This document shows, piece after piece, positions 10,124-19,790 of a DNA stretch of 64,000 nt. The notes under the pieces were generated by a model. It saw only the letters and a list, made by a program, of their open reading frames with translations, searched no databases and was not told the DNA's origin. The stretch lies in contig NZ_JTAN02000001.1 in NCBI RefSeq assembly GCF_000949135.2, positions 434,001 to 498,000 of the forward strand. The letters are read 5' to 3'. Source of the stretch: Burkholderia sp. USMB20. Its GTDB lineage: Bacteria > Pseudomonadota > Gammaproteobacteria > Burkholderiales > Burkholderiaceae. Both the position numbers and the translations under genes were made by a program. The number at the start of each line of letters is the position of its first letter. Positions within the stretch are counted from its first letter, which is position 1.

Positions 10124-11860
10124 ATGAAAACACAGTCAGAAGCGAACTTGCCCGGGCGCGCTGCGATCATGCCCCGCGACGGGCTGTCTTATGTGCGGGG
10201 CGACACCATGCCTCCTTTGAGCGAGTTGACCGTGTCCGCGTTGCTCGCGGATACGGTCAATCGACATGGTCACCGCCCCGCGGTAGCGTTCCGAGAGCAC
10301 GGCATCCGCTGGAGTTGGCTGGACCTTGCCGACGCGGTGGACGCCATGGCAGCCGGCCTGCATGCGCTCGGCCTGCGTCGCGGCGACCGCGTCGGCATGT
10401 GGTCGCCAAATCGCCCCGAGTGGCTGGTGACCCAGTTCGCAACGGCCCGTTTGGGTCTGATCATGGTCAACGTCAACCCGGCCTATCGGTTAGCCGAACT
10501 CGAGTACGCACTGAACAAGGTGCAATGCAAGGCGATCATTGCTCCGGAATCGTTCAAGACGTCACGATACTTGGAGATGCTGCGGACGCTGGCTCCCGAA
10601 CTGGCGGACTGTGAACCCGGCGCGCTGCTGGCCGCCAGGTTACCCGCGCTGCGCTGCGTGATCCGTCTCGATAACGTATCCGCGCCCGGCATGCTGACCT
10701 ATAAGGCCTTGCTGTCGCTTGGCACAGACGTGCCGGTCTCCGAACTGGACGCAATCACGGCACAGCTCGACTGCCATGATCCCATCAACATCCAGTTCAC
10801 CAGCGGCACGACAGGCGCGCCCAAGGGGGCTACGCTGACACACCGCAACATCGTGAACAACGCACGCCACGTAGCGGCAGCGATGCGGTTCACCGAGCAG
10901 GATACGCTGTGCATTCCCGTGCCGCTTTACCACTGCTTTGGTATGGTGATGTCTGTACTGGCTTGCGTATCTACCGGCGCCCGCATGGTGTTCCCGGGTG
11001 AAGCGTTCGAACCCGTTGCCACGATGTCGGCAGTGAGCGACGAACGTTGCACTGCTCTGCACGGCGTGCCGACAATGTTCATCGCCCAGCTTGATCACCC
11101 GGACTTCGCCAGCTACGATTTTTCCAGCCTGAGAACGGGCATCATGGCAGGCGCGCCTTGTCCCATCGAGGTCATGAAACGTGTATCGACCGACATGAAT
11201 ATGACGGAGGTCACTATCGCCTACGGTATGACCGAGACCAGTCCGGTCTCGTTCCAGAGTGAAACAACGACCCCTTTGGAGAAGCGGGTTTCCACCGTAG
11301 GCCGGATACAGCCGCATCTGGAATGCAAAGTGGTCGACATCGACGGCCGGATTGTGCCGGTGGGCGCGACCGGCGAGCTTTGGACGCGTGGCTATTCGGT
11401 GATGCTTGGATACTGGGACGACGAAATCCGAACGCGAGATTCGATCAGCGATGGCTGGATGAAAACCGGCGACCTGGCAACGATCGACGCAGAGGGCTAT
11501 TGCAACATCGTCGGGCGTATCAAGGACATGCTTATCCGCGGCGGGGAGAACATCTATCCGCGAGAGATTGAGGAATTTCTCTTTAGCCATCCGAAGGTAC
11601 AGGCAGTGCAGGTGGTTGGCGTACCCGACCCGAAGTACGACGAAGAGGTCTGTGCGTGGATTGTGCTTAAGCCGGGCCAGAGCGCGACGGAGGATGAGAT
11701 TCGCGCTTTTTGCCGTGACCGAATCGCTTATTTCAAGGTGCCGCGCTACATTCGATTCGTGACGGAAATGCCGATGACGGTCACGGGTAAGGTACAGAAG
11801 TTCGCCATTCGCGAAAGCATGATTCGGGAACTCAATCTGGTGGAGAATAAGACGGCCTGA
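10124..11860 (+). CDS. Acyl-CoA synthetase (AMP-binding, class I adenylate-forming)
   Basis: A 578-residue cytoplasmic ligase that joins a carboxylic acid to CoA with ATP. Visible motifs: P-loop-like [17 protein letters not shown] (from about residue 225), YGMTETSPV, the hinge [20 protein letters not shown], and the catalytic lysine motif [11 protein letters not shown] near the C-terminus. The frame is open further upstream, but the ATG at 10124 has a GGAGACGAGA site. It resembles medium/long-chain or aryl-acid CoA ligases; substrate unknown. Lying behind the transporter operon and its regulator, it may activate the imported or exported acid. The next 1.3 kb is gene debris. Confidence 0.9.
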   Translation: MKTQSEANLPGRAAIMPRDGLSYVRGDTMPPLSELTVSALLADTVNRHGHRPAVAFREHGIRWSWLDLADAVDAMAAGLHALGLRRGDRVGMWSPNRPEWLVTQFATARLGLIMVNVNPAYRLAELEYALNKVQCKAIIAPESFKTSRYLEMLRTLAPELADCEPGALLAARLPALRCVIRLDNVSAPGMLTYKALLSLGTDVPVSELDAITAQLDCHDPINIQFTSGTTGAPKGATLTHRNIVNNARHVAAAMRFTEQDTLCIPVPLYHCFGMVMSVLACVSTGARMVFPGEAFEPVATMSAVSDERCTALHGVPTMFIAQLDHPDFASYDFSSLRTGIMAGAPCPIEVMKRVSTDMNMTEVTIAYGMTETSPVSFQSETTTPLEKRVSTVGRIQPHLECKVVDIDGRIVPVGATGELWTRGYSVMLGYWDDEIRTRDSISDGWMKTGDLATIDAEGYCNIVGRIKDMLIRGGENIYPREIEEFLFSHPKVQAVQVVGVPDPKYDEEVCAWIVLKPGQSATEDEIRAFCRDRIAYFKVPRYIRFVTEMPMTVTGKVQKFAIRESMIRELNLVENKTA

Positions 11861-11865
11861 TCGCA

Positions 11866-12207
11866 GTGATCGTGTCCGTGTCGGCGAACCGGCCGGCGCC
11901 CGCCGCAGCCGTGCGGATGCTGGCGGTGACTGAGTCCGATCTGATCGACGACGGCGAGCGCAACACCCGACTCAAGCTTATGAAGCCGAAACTTCTCAAG
12001 CCGCGTCACGTATTACGACACATCGCGGCTCAGGACGGCTGGTTCAGTGTTCATCGAGGCACGCCTGACGGACTGGGAATGAAGTATGTGTTACTCGACA
12101 CCAACTAGGAGTTCGAAAAGCGGTTTGGCTATGTGCGGGATGCGCTGACCAGCATGACTTTGTTTCATCTGCGGGGAATTGCAACTGCCCGAGCACTGCT
12201 CATCCTG
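11866..12207 (+). pseudogene. FRG-domain protein remnant with internal stop
   Basis: The frame from 11866 reads LMKPKLLKPRHVLRHIAAQ and DGWFSVHR, close to the C-terminal part of FRG domains (named for a conserved Phe-Arg-Gly, found in abortive-infection and phage-defence proteins), then stops at TAG 12106-12108. The same frame continues past the stop as RDALTSMTLFHLRGIATA, which matches the usual family ending (TLFPDLDGIA-like). The FRG start and first half are missing: the acyl-CoA synthetase ends 5 bp upstream. It is therefore a truncated gene with a nonsense mutation. The assignment is by motif recall only. Confidence 0.5.
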
Positions 12208-12222
12208 CCCTACGAAGTGCCG

Positions 12223-12414
12223 CAAGTCTTTGATTTTATGTGAGTTGTATGGCGCTCTTTCTTCGGAGATCAACTTTTCTGCGGATTTTGTAGGAAAAGG
12301 CCACCTTTTCTGCCGCTCGTGGAGCGAAACATTTGCAGAAAAGGTGGTCAAGTCTTTGATTTATAGGGGCCCGAGAGGCCACCTATTTTGCGAACCTACA
12401 GAAAAACGGTGGCC
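12223..12414. repeat. Cluster of palindromes with flanking direct repeat
   Basis: A low-GC patch. A perfect 13-bp inverted repeat (CCACCTTTTCTGC at 12301-12313, GCAGAAAAGGTGG at 12335-12347) encloses a second stem (CGCTC at 12314-12318, GAGCG at 12322-12326). A further inverted repeat follows (GGCCACC at 12377-12383, GGTGGCC at 12408-12414). The 14-mer CAAGTCTTTGATTT occurs at 12223 and again at 12349. This could be a short mobile repeat, a recombination scar or an RNA structure; I see no transposase. Confidence 0.6.
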
Positions 12415-12439
12415 CTTTTTTGCAGTACTTGAACAAAAC

Positions 12440-12802
12440 TATTAATTTCCAAATCCAATAGCTACTGCTCGAGGTTGACGGGAAGTTCCGCCTAAATGGC
12501 GCCCAGCGTCTCGAGACGGGAGATCGTTGCTGTGGCATTGCGGATTGGCAACGGGCATTGCGATACCAGAAGAGCGTGCTCTGTACGTCGCCGGAAATAT
12601 CGGTTGCTGCCCGCATGATCCGAGGCGCGTCTCCAAGGAACTTCTGTACGCTCTCGGAGCCTGCCAAACGGCTCATCATGTTACGGTGTACATGGGCCAG
12701 CCCCGCGAGCGTTTGCATATGGATGTGGATGTGCAAAGCGAGAGCGAATCGCTTCGCCGAGATGATCGGAGCGATGCTCGTCGGTCCTCGCAATGACGCC
12801 AT
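12440..12802 (-). pseudogene. ParS/Xre-type (DUF2384) antitoxin remnant, frameshifted
   Basis: The minus-strand frame from 12802 carries, at residues 15-82, ISAKRFALALHI, MQTLAGLAHVHRN, ESVQKFLGDAPRIMRAATDI and SGDVQSTLFWYRN. This pattern (helix-turn-helix, then an ALFWYRNEPL-like segment) is that of Burkholderia Xre/MbcA/ParS antitoxins, which normally pair with a RES-domain toxin. After FWYRN the expected PLP-type continuation appears in another frame (CPLPIRNATA) and then meets stops, so the gene is frameshifted and decayed. No RES toxin is seen. The match is from recall, not a search. Confidence 0.5.
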
Positions 12803-13065
12803 GAATTAGGCGAAATCGCTGGAACTGCCGGTGATATCGGATTCCACGACTGCTTTTTATTGCACGCTATATGCACATTTATAGCATCAGCATTCACTTC
12901 GGCCCGTCTAGCCAAGACGAACACAGCGATGGAAGCGTGTACGCGCCTTGGGCGGGGCCCGGGAGACATCCGACGTTCGGAGCACTGCGCGTCGGTCCAG
13001 ATAGAGCGGCGGAATATAGTGTTCTTCGTCGAATAACATGAAAAATTGTTAGTCGGCATCCCCGA

Positions 13066-13096
13066 TTGTTATTTCCGCGTCACATTTTGGTAAACT
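13066..13096 (+). promoter_or_regulatory. Possible sigma-70 promoter for vgrG
   Basis: TTATTT (13069-13074) and TAAACT (13091-13096) with a 16-base spacer lie 72 bp before the vgrG start, in AT-rich DNA. Both hexamers are imperfect (an alternative -35, TTGTTA at 13066, gives 19 bases), so this is tentative. Confidence 0.3.
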
Positions 13097-13167
13097 CGCG
13101 CGCAGCCGCCAGCTATTTAGAACAGCAACATCCGGCGGGTCATAACGAATCAAACTGAGAGACCGTC

Positions 13168-15951
13168 GTGGATATCCGAGAGTCGTTCCGCAAATTCGTA
13201 TCGGGAATCGATGCGAATCGCCGGCCGGTCGTGCTGAATTGGGGTAAGGCGCGGCACGCGCTGGCGTCGAAGATCGCGTTGCAGCACGCGAGCATCCGCG
13301 AAAGCATGATGACCGGCATCAGCGGCTATCTGACCTGCATTTCGCAGCAGGGCGATTTGCCTCCGAAGCTTTTCATTGGTGCGCCGGTCTCAGTCGGTAT
13401 CGTCACGGATCGCGGCCAACTGCATGCCATCAACGCAATCGTCAGCGCCGTTCAGATCGGCCGGACCGACGGGGAGCTGACGGTTTACCAGTTCACCGTG
13501 ACCGACGCGGTGAACCTGCTGCAAAAGCGCACCAATTCCCGCATCTTCCGTAACGTCAGCGTTGTCGATGTACTTGGAGTCGTCCTGAGCGAATGGCGAC
13601 AGCGTAGTGTTGCCCTCGCGCAGGCGTTCGAGTTCGACCTGTCCCAACTCGACAGATCCCGCTATCCAAGTCGCTCTTTCGTACGCCAGGTCAACGAATC
13701 TGATGCCCGTTTCATCTCCCGGATTGCACGTCGCGACGGCATCACGCTGTTCGTGCGCGCCGGACGGGTGAGCGGGGAGGCGAAAGACGGCGATCCTCCC
13801 GTGCATACGCTGGTGTTCTGCGATGACCCTCAGAAACTGAGCGAGTCCGCCGCAGGTACAGTGCGCGTCCATCCACGAGACGCTGGAACGGAACAGCGCG
13901 ACACCATCACCGCTCTGACGATGCGCCAGCAACTGATTTCGGGGGAATCGGGGCGACCTTCGTGGGACTACCGATATGCCCGCGTGGACCAGTCGAGCGC
14001 ATCGACAAGGATCGATCAAGGCGAATCGGGTAACGATCTCGCGAAATTGCTATCGGACTTCGTGATCGACGTCCCGCATATGGCGGACTCGTGGGCAGAC
14101 CACGAACGGATGACGGAAGATCGCATTTTGGCTCATGAAGCGCAGGCGGTTCGATACGACGGCGTGAGCGGAATTCGCGACCTCGCAGTCGGCTCATGGA
14201 TCACGATCGCCGGAGAGGACGAGTGGGGCACGCTCCCGTCCGACAAGCAGCAATTCGTGATTACGTCACTGCACCACGAGATCTGGAACAATCTGCCCAA
14301 AGGGTTGAACGAGCGTGCGCAGACGCTGTTCGCCGCCAGCCACACGCTTCAGCAGCCACGCTCGCTGAGCGATGGCGACCCGTCCGGGCAGGATACGCGC
14401 TACGAAAATACGTTCTCGTGCGTGCCGCGTGGCACGCCTCTCACGCCGCTTTACGATCCCAAGACCGACCTTCCGCCGACGCCGTTGATTACCGGGCGCG
14501 TGGTCGGGGCCGAAGGCGAGGAGGTCAGTTGCGACGAGAATGGCTGCGTGTTCGTGCAGATTCTCGGTCAGGATTCCCGCGATCATGCGCACGCGCAGGG
14601 TGCCGGAACGAACAGCAACGAGAGCGACAGCGCACCGATCCGCGTGGCATCCAGTCTGGCCGGGCCGAATTTCGGGGAGACTTTCTTGCCGCGGGTGGGC
14701 ACCGAAGTTCTGCTCGGGAGCCTCGGCGGGGATCCGGACAGGCTGGTCATCATCGGCGTGCTGGCAAACGGCGCGAACATGCCGGCGAGTTTCACTCATA
14801 CGGGCAGTCTGCCGGGCAATCGCTTTCTCTCCGGTATCAAGACGAAGGAAATCAAGGGGCAACGCTACAACCAGCTTCGTCTCGACGATACACCGCAGCA
14901 AATCAGCGCGCAGCTTGCATCGGAGCATGGGCATAGCCAGTTGAATCTCGGCTACCTGACGCAACCACGCGACAACGGACAGGGTGCAGACCGCGGCCAA
15001 GGCGCCGAATTGCGCACGGACGCGGCAGCTGCGTTGCGCGCGGCGCAAGGGATGCTTCTGACGACTTACGCGCGTACGCAGGCGAGCGGCGGACAGCTTG
15101 ACCGCAATGAACTCGTCGAGTTGCTCGGCGAATGCGCTGAGCTGTTCAAGGCGTTGGGAGATTACGCCGGACAGCACGGCGGCACGGCGACCGATGCGAC
15201 GGGGCAGCAAGCTGTCGTGACCGCCTTCAAGGGATGGACGCCGGGCGGCCACGCTTCAGGCGACGATCGTGCGTCGAACGCCGACGCGGACGACTCTCAG
15301 GCGCTGATGGCATTCGGCGCAAAGGCGGGCGCGCTCAATATCACCCCGAAGACTTACGTGACCTACGCCGGCGAGAACATCGATCAGATCGCACGGCAGA
15401 ACCTGCAATTCGCCGGCGGTCAGCGCGTAATCACGACGGCGGGCCAGGGCATCCACCTGTTCGGGCGCGGAGAAGGCGTCCGTGCGATTGCCGGCGAGGG
15501 CCCCGTTGTCTTGCAGGCGCAACAGGACACGCTTGCGGCGACTGCTCAGAAGGGGATACAGATCATGTCGGTCGGCGACGAGGTGTTGATCTCGGGCAAG
15601 TCGATCCGGCTCGTCGCGGAAGACGGAAGCTACGTGAAAGTCGGTGGCGGCGTCGAGGTCGGTTCCGACGGTGCGTTCACCGCGCACACGGCGGGACATG
15701 ATTTCGTCGGCCCGAACACGGACCACGTTGCGCCGCCGGCGTTCAATCGCGGAGGAGCCGATCAGAAGTTCCGCTTGCGGTACCCCGGCACAGACGGTGA
15801 CGACGGTACGCATCCCGTGCCGAATCGTCCGTACAAGATCACGCTGCGCAATGGCCAGGTCATTAACGGGGTCTCGGATGCACACGGGTTGACGGAGCTG
15901 GCATCGAGCGACGCGATGCACATTGCACACATTCAGGTTTTCGACGTTTAA
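13168..15951 (+). CDS. vgrG: Type VI secretion spike protein VgrG
   Basis: A 927-residue VgrG, the trimeric tip of the type VI needle. Residues about 1-420 are the gp27-like base; about 430-540 the gp5 OB domain (LITGRVVGAEGEE, then FLPRVGTEVLLGSLGGDPDR); about 545-850 a DUF2345 beta-helix region (FLSGIKTKEIKGQRYNQLRL onward); the last 65 residues form an extra C-terminal extension starting at NRPYKITLRNGQVINGVSD. The start is GTG at 13168 with a GAGAGA site. The lipase effector follows after 11 bp, which fits the rule that a VgrG carries the effector encoded next to it. No structural tss genes are in the window, so this is an orphan vgrG island. Confidence 0.93.
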   Translation: MDIRESFRKFVSGIDANRRPVVLNWGKARHALASKIALQHASIRESMMTGISGYLTCISQQGDLPPKLFIGAPVSVGIVTDRGQLHAINAIVSAVQIGRTDGELTVYQFTVTDAVNLLQKRTNSRIFRNVSVVDVLGVVLSEWRQRSVALAQAFEFDLSQLDRSRYPSRSFVRQVNESDARFISRIARRDGITLFVRAGRVSGEAKDGDPPVHTLVFCDDPQKLSESAAGTVRVHPRDAGTEQRDTITALTMRQQLISGESGRPSWDYRYARVDQSSASTRIDQGESGNDLAKLLSDFVIDVPHMADSWADHERMTEDRILAHEAQAVRYDGVSGIRDLAVGSWITIAGEDEWGTLPSDKQQFVITSLHHEIWNNLPKGLNERAQTLFAASHTLQQPRSLSDGDPSGQDTRYENTFSCVPRGTPLTPLYDPKTDLPPTPLITGRVVGAEGEEVSCDENGCVFVQILGQDSRDHAHAQGAGTNSNESDSAPIRVASSLAGPNFGETFLPRVGTEVLLGSLGGDPDRLVIIGVLANGANMPASFTHTGSLPGNRFLSGIKTKEIKGQRYNQLRLDDTPQQISAQLASEHGHSQLNLGYLTQPRDNGQGADRGQGAELRTDAAAALRAAQGMLLTTYARTQASGGQLDRNELVELLGECAELFKALGDYAGQHGGTATDATGQQAVVTAFKGWTPGGHASGDDRASNADADDSQALMAFGAKAGALNITPKTYVTYAGENIDQIARQNLQFAGGQRVITTAGQGIHLFGRGEGVRAIAGEGPVVLQAQQDTLAATAQKGIQIMSVGDEVLISGKSIRLVAEDGSYVKVGGGVEVGSDGAFTAHTAGHDFVGPNTDHVAPPAFNRGGADQKFRLRYPGTDGDDGTHPVPNRPYKITLRNGQVINGVSDAHGLTELASSDAMHIAHIQVFDV

Positions 15952-15962
15952 GGCAGGCGATC

Positions 15963-18137
15963 ATGTCCGATACCACAACCTCGTCGCCCCGGATCGTCGG
16001 CGAACATCAGGCGATTCTCAATTGCAACCGGCCGCAGGATGCGTTCGTCAATACCGACGTACAAAATCGCTTCCCGTGCACGACGATCCTGATCCATGGC
16101 GTGAATGACCTTGGAACGGATTTCGGCACGGTCGAAGGCGGACTGTGCGATGGATTGAACGACCGCCTCGGTCGCACCGATTTCAAGGGCGCGGAGTACT
16201 CGCACGGCCGCATGGCGAACGACCCGAGCCAGGTGAGCGTTGCCGACATGATGAAGAACATGGACGACGCCATCTATCGTCGGCAGGAAAGCGAAGAGAC
16301 AAGGAGCCCGTTGATTCCGTTTTATTGGGGGTTACGCGTCGGGAAGGAGGATTTGCCCCGGGACCCCAATAAGGAAACCGTCAACGGCCAGTACGTCGAC
16401 CGGTTCGGCAACCGCCTCGATGAGCACCGCGCGCGCAACGGCGGATTCTTCGCCAACGCGACCAACAACATCCCCGACATGTTCGACTCGAATTTCAAAG
16501 GGGGAATGACGACGAAAATTCTCGACCGGATGCAGGGCGACCCGACGCACCCGCTTCGCGAGGCGGAAAATCGGCACTACATGTTGCTGGCAGCTCGGCG
16601 GCTCGCGGCATTGGTGCGGCAAATCCGCCTTATCGACCCGGACGGGACGGTCAACATCATTGCGCACAGTCAGGGCACGCTGATATCGCTGCTCGCCCAG
16701 GCCTATCTCGTCGAGGGGCTGATTCCCAACCAATGTGGCCCGGCTGACCGTCCTGCCGACACGTTGGTCCTGATCGACTCGCCCTACAGCTTGAGCGAGG
16801 AGTTCATGGATCGGCTGCTGCAACGCGGGGACCAGCAGCAGACGGCTTACGCGCGTGCAAAGACCCTGGCAAACCTGGCCGGGTTTGTGGCGAGCGGCAA
16901 ATATTCGACGCCACCACTCGATCAATTGAAGTACGAGCCAGGTCGGGACAATTTCGGCATCGTCGGCCCGACGTGGGATCCCGTGCAGGCGACGCGCCTG
17001 AGCGGGTTGCAAGGCAACGAATGCGTCGTGTTCGCCGAGCGCGACAATCGCGGCAAAGTGTATATGTACTTCAGCCCGGAGGATGCGACCGTCGGTCTGC
17101 GCGGCGTCAATGGCATGGGTTGCTCGGGCTTGCCCGACTCAATCCACGTGCGTGCGGCGCAGCGGGGAAGCAAGCCTGAGAAAATCGATCTGCTGTCGGC
17201 GGCTTTCCGGCAGCGTGTCTTTACCCGGCGTCTGCGGCAGGGCAAGCCGGTTCAGGTTGGTACGCCGCCCGGAAACTTTACGATGCGGGAAAAGGGTGAA
17301 ACATCCCATGGCTTGCCCGGCGGCTTCACGACATGGGTGAAATCGACGCAGATAGGCGTCGGTACCGAGCGCAATATCAATGGCGAAGCATTGACGCCAC
17401 CGTTCGATCCCGAAATGGAAGGCAATGTGCTGCCTGGAACGGAGGCAACGCCGCTTTCGGCAAATAATGCTGGCGAGTATGCGCCCGGCAAACAATCCAT
17501 TGACCAGCTCGAAGCGGAAATTGCCTTGAGCACGAACAGTGGCGAAGGTGCGTTGCAGCCATTGCCCGCACAAACCATCGAATGGCCAACGAGCGAGGAT
17601 GGGACGCTGCCGACCACCGCCGAGGTCGAGGCGTCGTTGAATGCGGGCAAGGATCCAGACGATCAGTGCAAGGTAGGCCGGGTCGTGTCGACGGTACCGC
17701 CGTCGCCCGGGCACATCGTCGTCTATCGGCAGGAGACGCTCAACGAAGCCAAGGTTCGGCTGATGAATAATCATCAGGGAGAAAGCTCATATCACTCGGC
17801 GGTCATGAGCGGTCGTAGAAATCACCGCTGTGCGACCGCGTTCGATGTATCGGTAGGCCAGGCACGTGCGCTGGACGATCCGGACTGGGCAAAACTCCTG
17901 CGGGCAATTGCTGATTGGAGACTTCCGGAGAGCGATATAGTAAAAGCCGAGAGAAAACTCGGCAAAAAGCTCGACCCCGTAACGTCCGAAATAGTAAAAG
18001 CCAATTGCAGCTATTACGAAAGCGGAGTTTTCCCGGAAGACAATATCGTGCCCAAGGATTTTCCTGACGGTGTGGTCAGTGAAACCAGGAAAGATCGAAA
18101 TAGCGAAGATGCAAAAGAAGCACGATCGGTACATTGA
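15963..18137 (+). CDS. Type VI secretion lipase effector, Tle3 type
   Basis: A 724-residue protein with an alpha/beta-hydrolase core: TTILIHGVNDLGTDFG near residue 41, a nucleophile elbow IIAHSQGTLIS with Ser236 (AHSQG in place of strict GXSXG), and a DUF3274-type block VYMYFSPEDATVGLRGVNG near residues 363-381. These are features of Tle3 phospholipase effectors, which attack target-cell membranes from the periplasm. There is no signal peptide, as expected for VgrG delivery. Order vgrG-effector-adaptor-PAAR supports this. The last 100 or so residues are lysine-rich and lower in GC than the rest, suggesting an exchanged C-terminus. No immunity gene is recognisable beside it. Confidence 0.85.
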   Translation: MSDTTTSSPRIVGEHQAILNCNRPQDAFVNTDVQNRFPCTTILIHGVNDLGTDFGTVEGGLCDGLNDRLGRTDFKGAEYSHGRMANDPSQVSVADMMKNMDDAIYRRQESEETRSPLIPFYWGLRVGKEDLPRDPNKETVNGQYVDRFGNRLDEHRARNGGFFANATNNIPDMFDSNFKGGMTTKILDRMQGDPTHPLREAENRHYMLLAARRLAALVRQIRLIDPDGTVNIIAHSQGTLISLLAQAYLVEGLIPNQCGPADRPADTLVLIDSPYSLSEEFMDRLLQRGDQQQTAYARAKTLANLAGFVASGKYSTPPLDQLKYEPGRDNFGIVGPTWDPVQATRLSGLQGNECVVFAERDNRGKVYMYFSPEDATVGLRGVNGMGCSGLPDSIHVRAAQRGSKPEKIDLLSAAFRQRVFTRRLRQGKPVQVGTPPGNFTMREKGETSHGLPGGFTTWVKSTQIGVGTERNINGEALTPPFDPEMEGNVLPGTEATPLSANNAGEYAPGKQSIDQLEAEIALSTNSGEGALQPLPAQTIEWPTSEDGTLPTTAEVEASLNAGKDPDDQCKVGRVVSTVPPSPGHIVVYRQETLNEAKVRLMNNHQGESSYHSAVMSGRRNHRCATAFDVSVGQARALDDPDWAKLLRAIADWRLPESDIVKAERKLGKKLDPVTSEIVKANCSYYESGVFPEDNIVPKDFPDGVVSETRKDRNSEDAKEARSVH

Positions 18138-18151
18138 CAAATTGATGCGCC

Positions 18152-19771
18152 ATGATTACGACAAACGTCGCACGACCACCGGCTTCACGAATATTTTTGC
18201 TCGCACTCGCAATCCTGACTCTCTTATGGATTGCAGTCTTGGAGTTTGTTGTTGGAAGGGAGGGATTTTTGGGAGGGAATATTGCAATGTATCGACGCTT
18301 GTCGCTGTTGATCTTGCCGCCGCTATTGTTGGCGGCATGCGTCAGTATCGCCTATGGTGCCTCGTTGCGTAGAGACTCGCCGCCTCGAGACACGCCGGCT
18401 GCCGCTCGTCCCTCCAGCGTAAATGAAGCTGTCGTTGCCGGGGACGGATCTCGGGACGCACGGTTCACATTGGAGATACGACGCTTTGGCGTCGCCGTTG
18501 ACCGGTTTCGCCAGCGTGCGCTATTGATGCGGCTGGACGAGGCAGGGACCAATGGAACGTTGCTCCTGCAAGATCCCAAACAATATCCGTGGTCGAGTAG
18601 TGATCGAAGCTTTGCGGGACATAAGCGCGAGAACAACGTTTTCGGCTATACATTGCGCGGATGGGTCGATTATTGGCCGATTCCCGTGATAGTGGCCGGG
18701 CCGCCCCGAAACGAGAGTGATCCGGATGCGGGCCGGATGGCAACCCACATCAGTAGTGCGGATAACGGGGCGGGGATTGGCAATACAATTTATACGAGAC
18801 TCGATGAAATACATACTGCGTATGGGGACGATGTAGTCTCTAGAGCGTTTGATATTTTTGACCGCGAGCCGGACTTGCCGGCAGTAGTGTTGCTGGTTGA
18901 GGATGGAATCAACACGCGATCCTATTTGGGTACTCCGGGCGCCGATTACCTGGGTTTGTCCACAAAAGACGGAAACTTCGTACCAAAGAATCCGGACAGT
19001 TACGTTGCGTTGCTCGTGACGAGAAAGGATCGCGTTGACCGACTGATTCGTCCATATGTGGTGGACGCACCAGAGGCAATCGACAACACCCAGACCCGAT
19101 TTGACGTGATCAAGCTGTGGAATTATTTCTGGCAGCTTCAGAAAGCCTACTGGAAGAAGGGTGAAAAGGAGATGCCGGTGGATTATTGGCAGGCGAAGCT
19201 CCCCGAGTTCTGGAAGACCGCGTCGCTGAAGATACCGGACGGCTTCAAGCCGAACCCGTGGGTGCCGATTCCGTGGACGACGTGGCAACTGAAGGAGTAC
19301 GACAAATGGCCGGTCCTGGCCAATCTGCATCGGCCGGTGCGAGTCGATCTGAGCAACGGGCACGGGGCGCCGTTGAAGAAGGGCGAGCGAATCGAAAAGA
19401 TCCGCGCCGGCTGGCAGCAGGCAGTGGGCACGCTTGCGCCCGGCGAGCAGCCGGGACGGATGTTCTACGACACCGGCTCTTCGACCGCCAATCTCGCGTT
19501 GCTGGTGCAGTCGCTGCACGACAACCCGCAGCATATCGATATTGACGATCCGAAAGACGCATTCGACATGCAACGCCGTATCGGCGGCGACACCGGAACG
19601 AGCTCGATCTGGGTCCAGACCGCGCTGGCGCTGATGATGGGTTATGGCGACGGGAAGACGAGCGCACTGATCAACCTGCGGGATCCGCTGCATGCCACGA
19701 TCGTCATGCTGACGCCGTCGGACGCCGCGTCGCGGCAAGCGCATCCGCAGACGTTCAGCTGGGATTTCTGA
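18152..19771 (+). CDS. Tla3-type effector adaptor (DUF2875-like)
   Basis: A 539-residue protein resembling the DUF2875/Tla3 family, which in Pseudomonas aeruginosa helps load Tle3 onto VgrG. Two hydrophobic segments lie at residues 12-34 and 49-68; the C-terminal half is conserved-looking, e.g. VPIPWTTWQLKEYDKWPVLA and SIWVQTALALMMGYGDGKTS. The ATG at 18152 has no clear ribosome site. A second ATG at 18287 has a strong GGGAGGG site and would give a lipoprotein-like signal ending LLAAC, so the true start is open. The 5' half is clearly lower in GC than the 3' half. It starts 14 bp after the effector stop. Confidence 0.75.
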   Translation: MITTNVARPPASRIFLLALAILTLLWIAVLEFVVGREGFLGGNIAMYRRLSLLILPPLLLAACVSIAYGASLRRDSPPRDTPAAARPSSVNEAVVAGDGSRDARFTLEIRRFGVAVDRFRQRALLMRLDEAGTNGTLLLQDPKQYPWSSSDRSFAGHKRENNVFGYTLRGWVDYWPIPVIVAGPPRNESDPDAGRMATHISSADNGAGIGNTIYTRLDEIHTAYGDDVVSRAFDIFDREPDLPAVVLLVEDGINTRSYLGTPGADYLGLSTKDGNFVPKNPDSYVALLVTRKDRVDRLIRPYVVDAPEAIDNTQTRFDVIKLWNYFWQLQKAYWKKGEKEMPVDYWQAKLPEFWKTASLKIPDGFKPNPWVPIPWTTWQLKEYDKWPVLANLHRPVRVDLSNGHGAPLKKGERIEKIRAGWQQAVGTLAPGEQPGRMFYDTGSSTANLALLVQSLHDNPQHIDIDDPKDAFDMQRRIGGDTGTSSIWVQTALALMMGYGDGKTSALINLRDPLHATIVMLTPSDAASRQAHPQTFSWDF

Positions 19772-19790
19772 CGGACCGGATCGACACGTC

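Noticed and set aside
18070..18372. Small overlapping frame as a possible Tli3 immunity gene
   Set aside because: It overlaps the effector end and adaptor start in another frame, has no signal peptide or lipobox, and looks like shadow coding.
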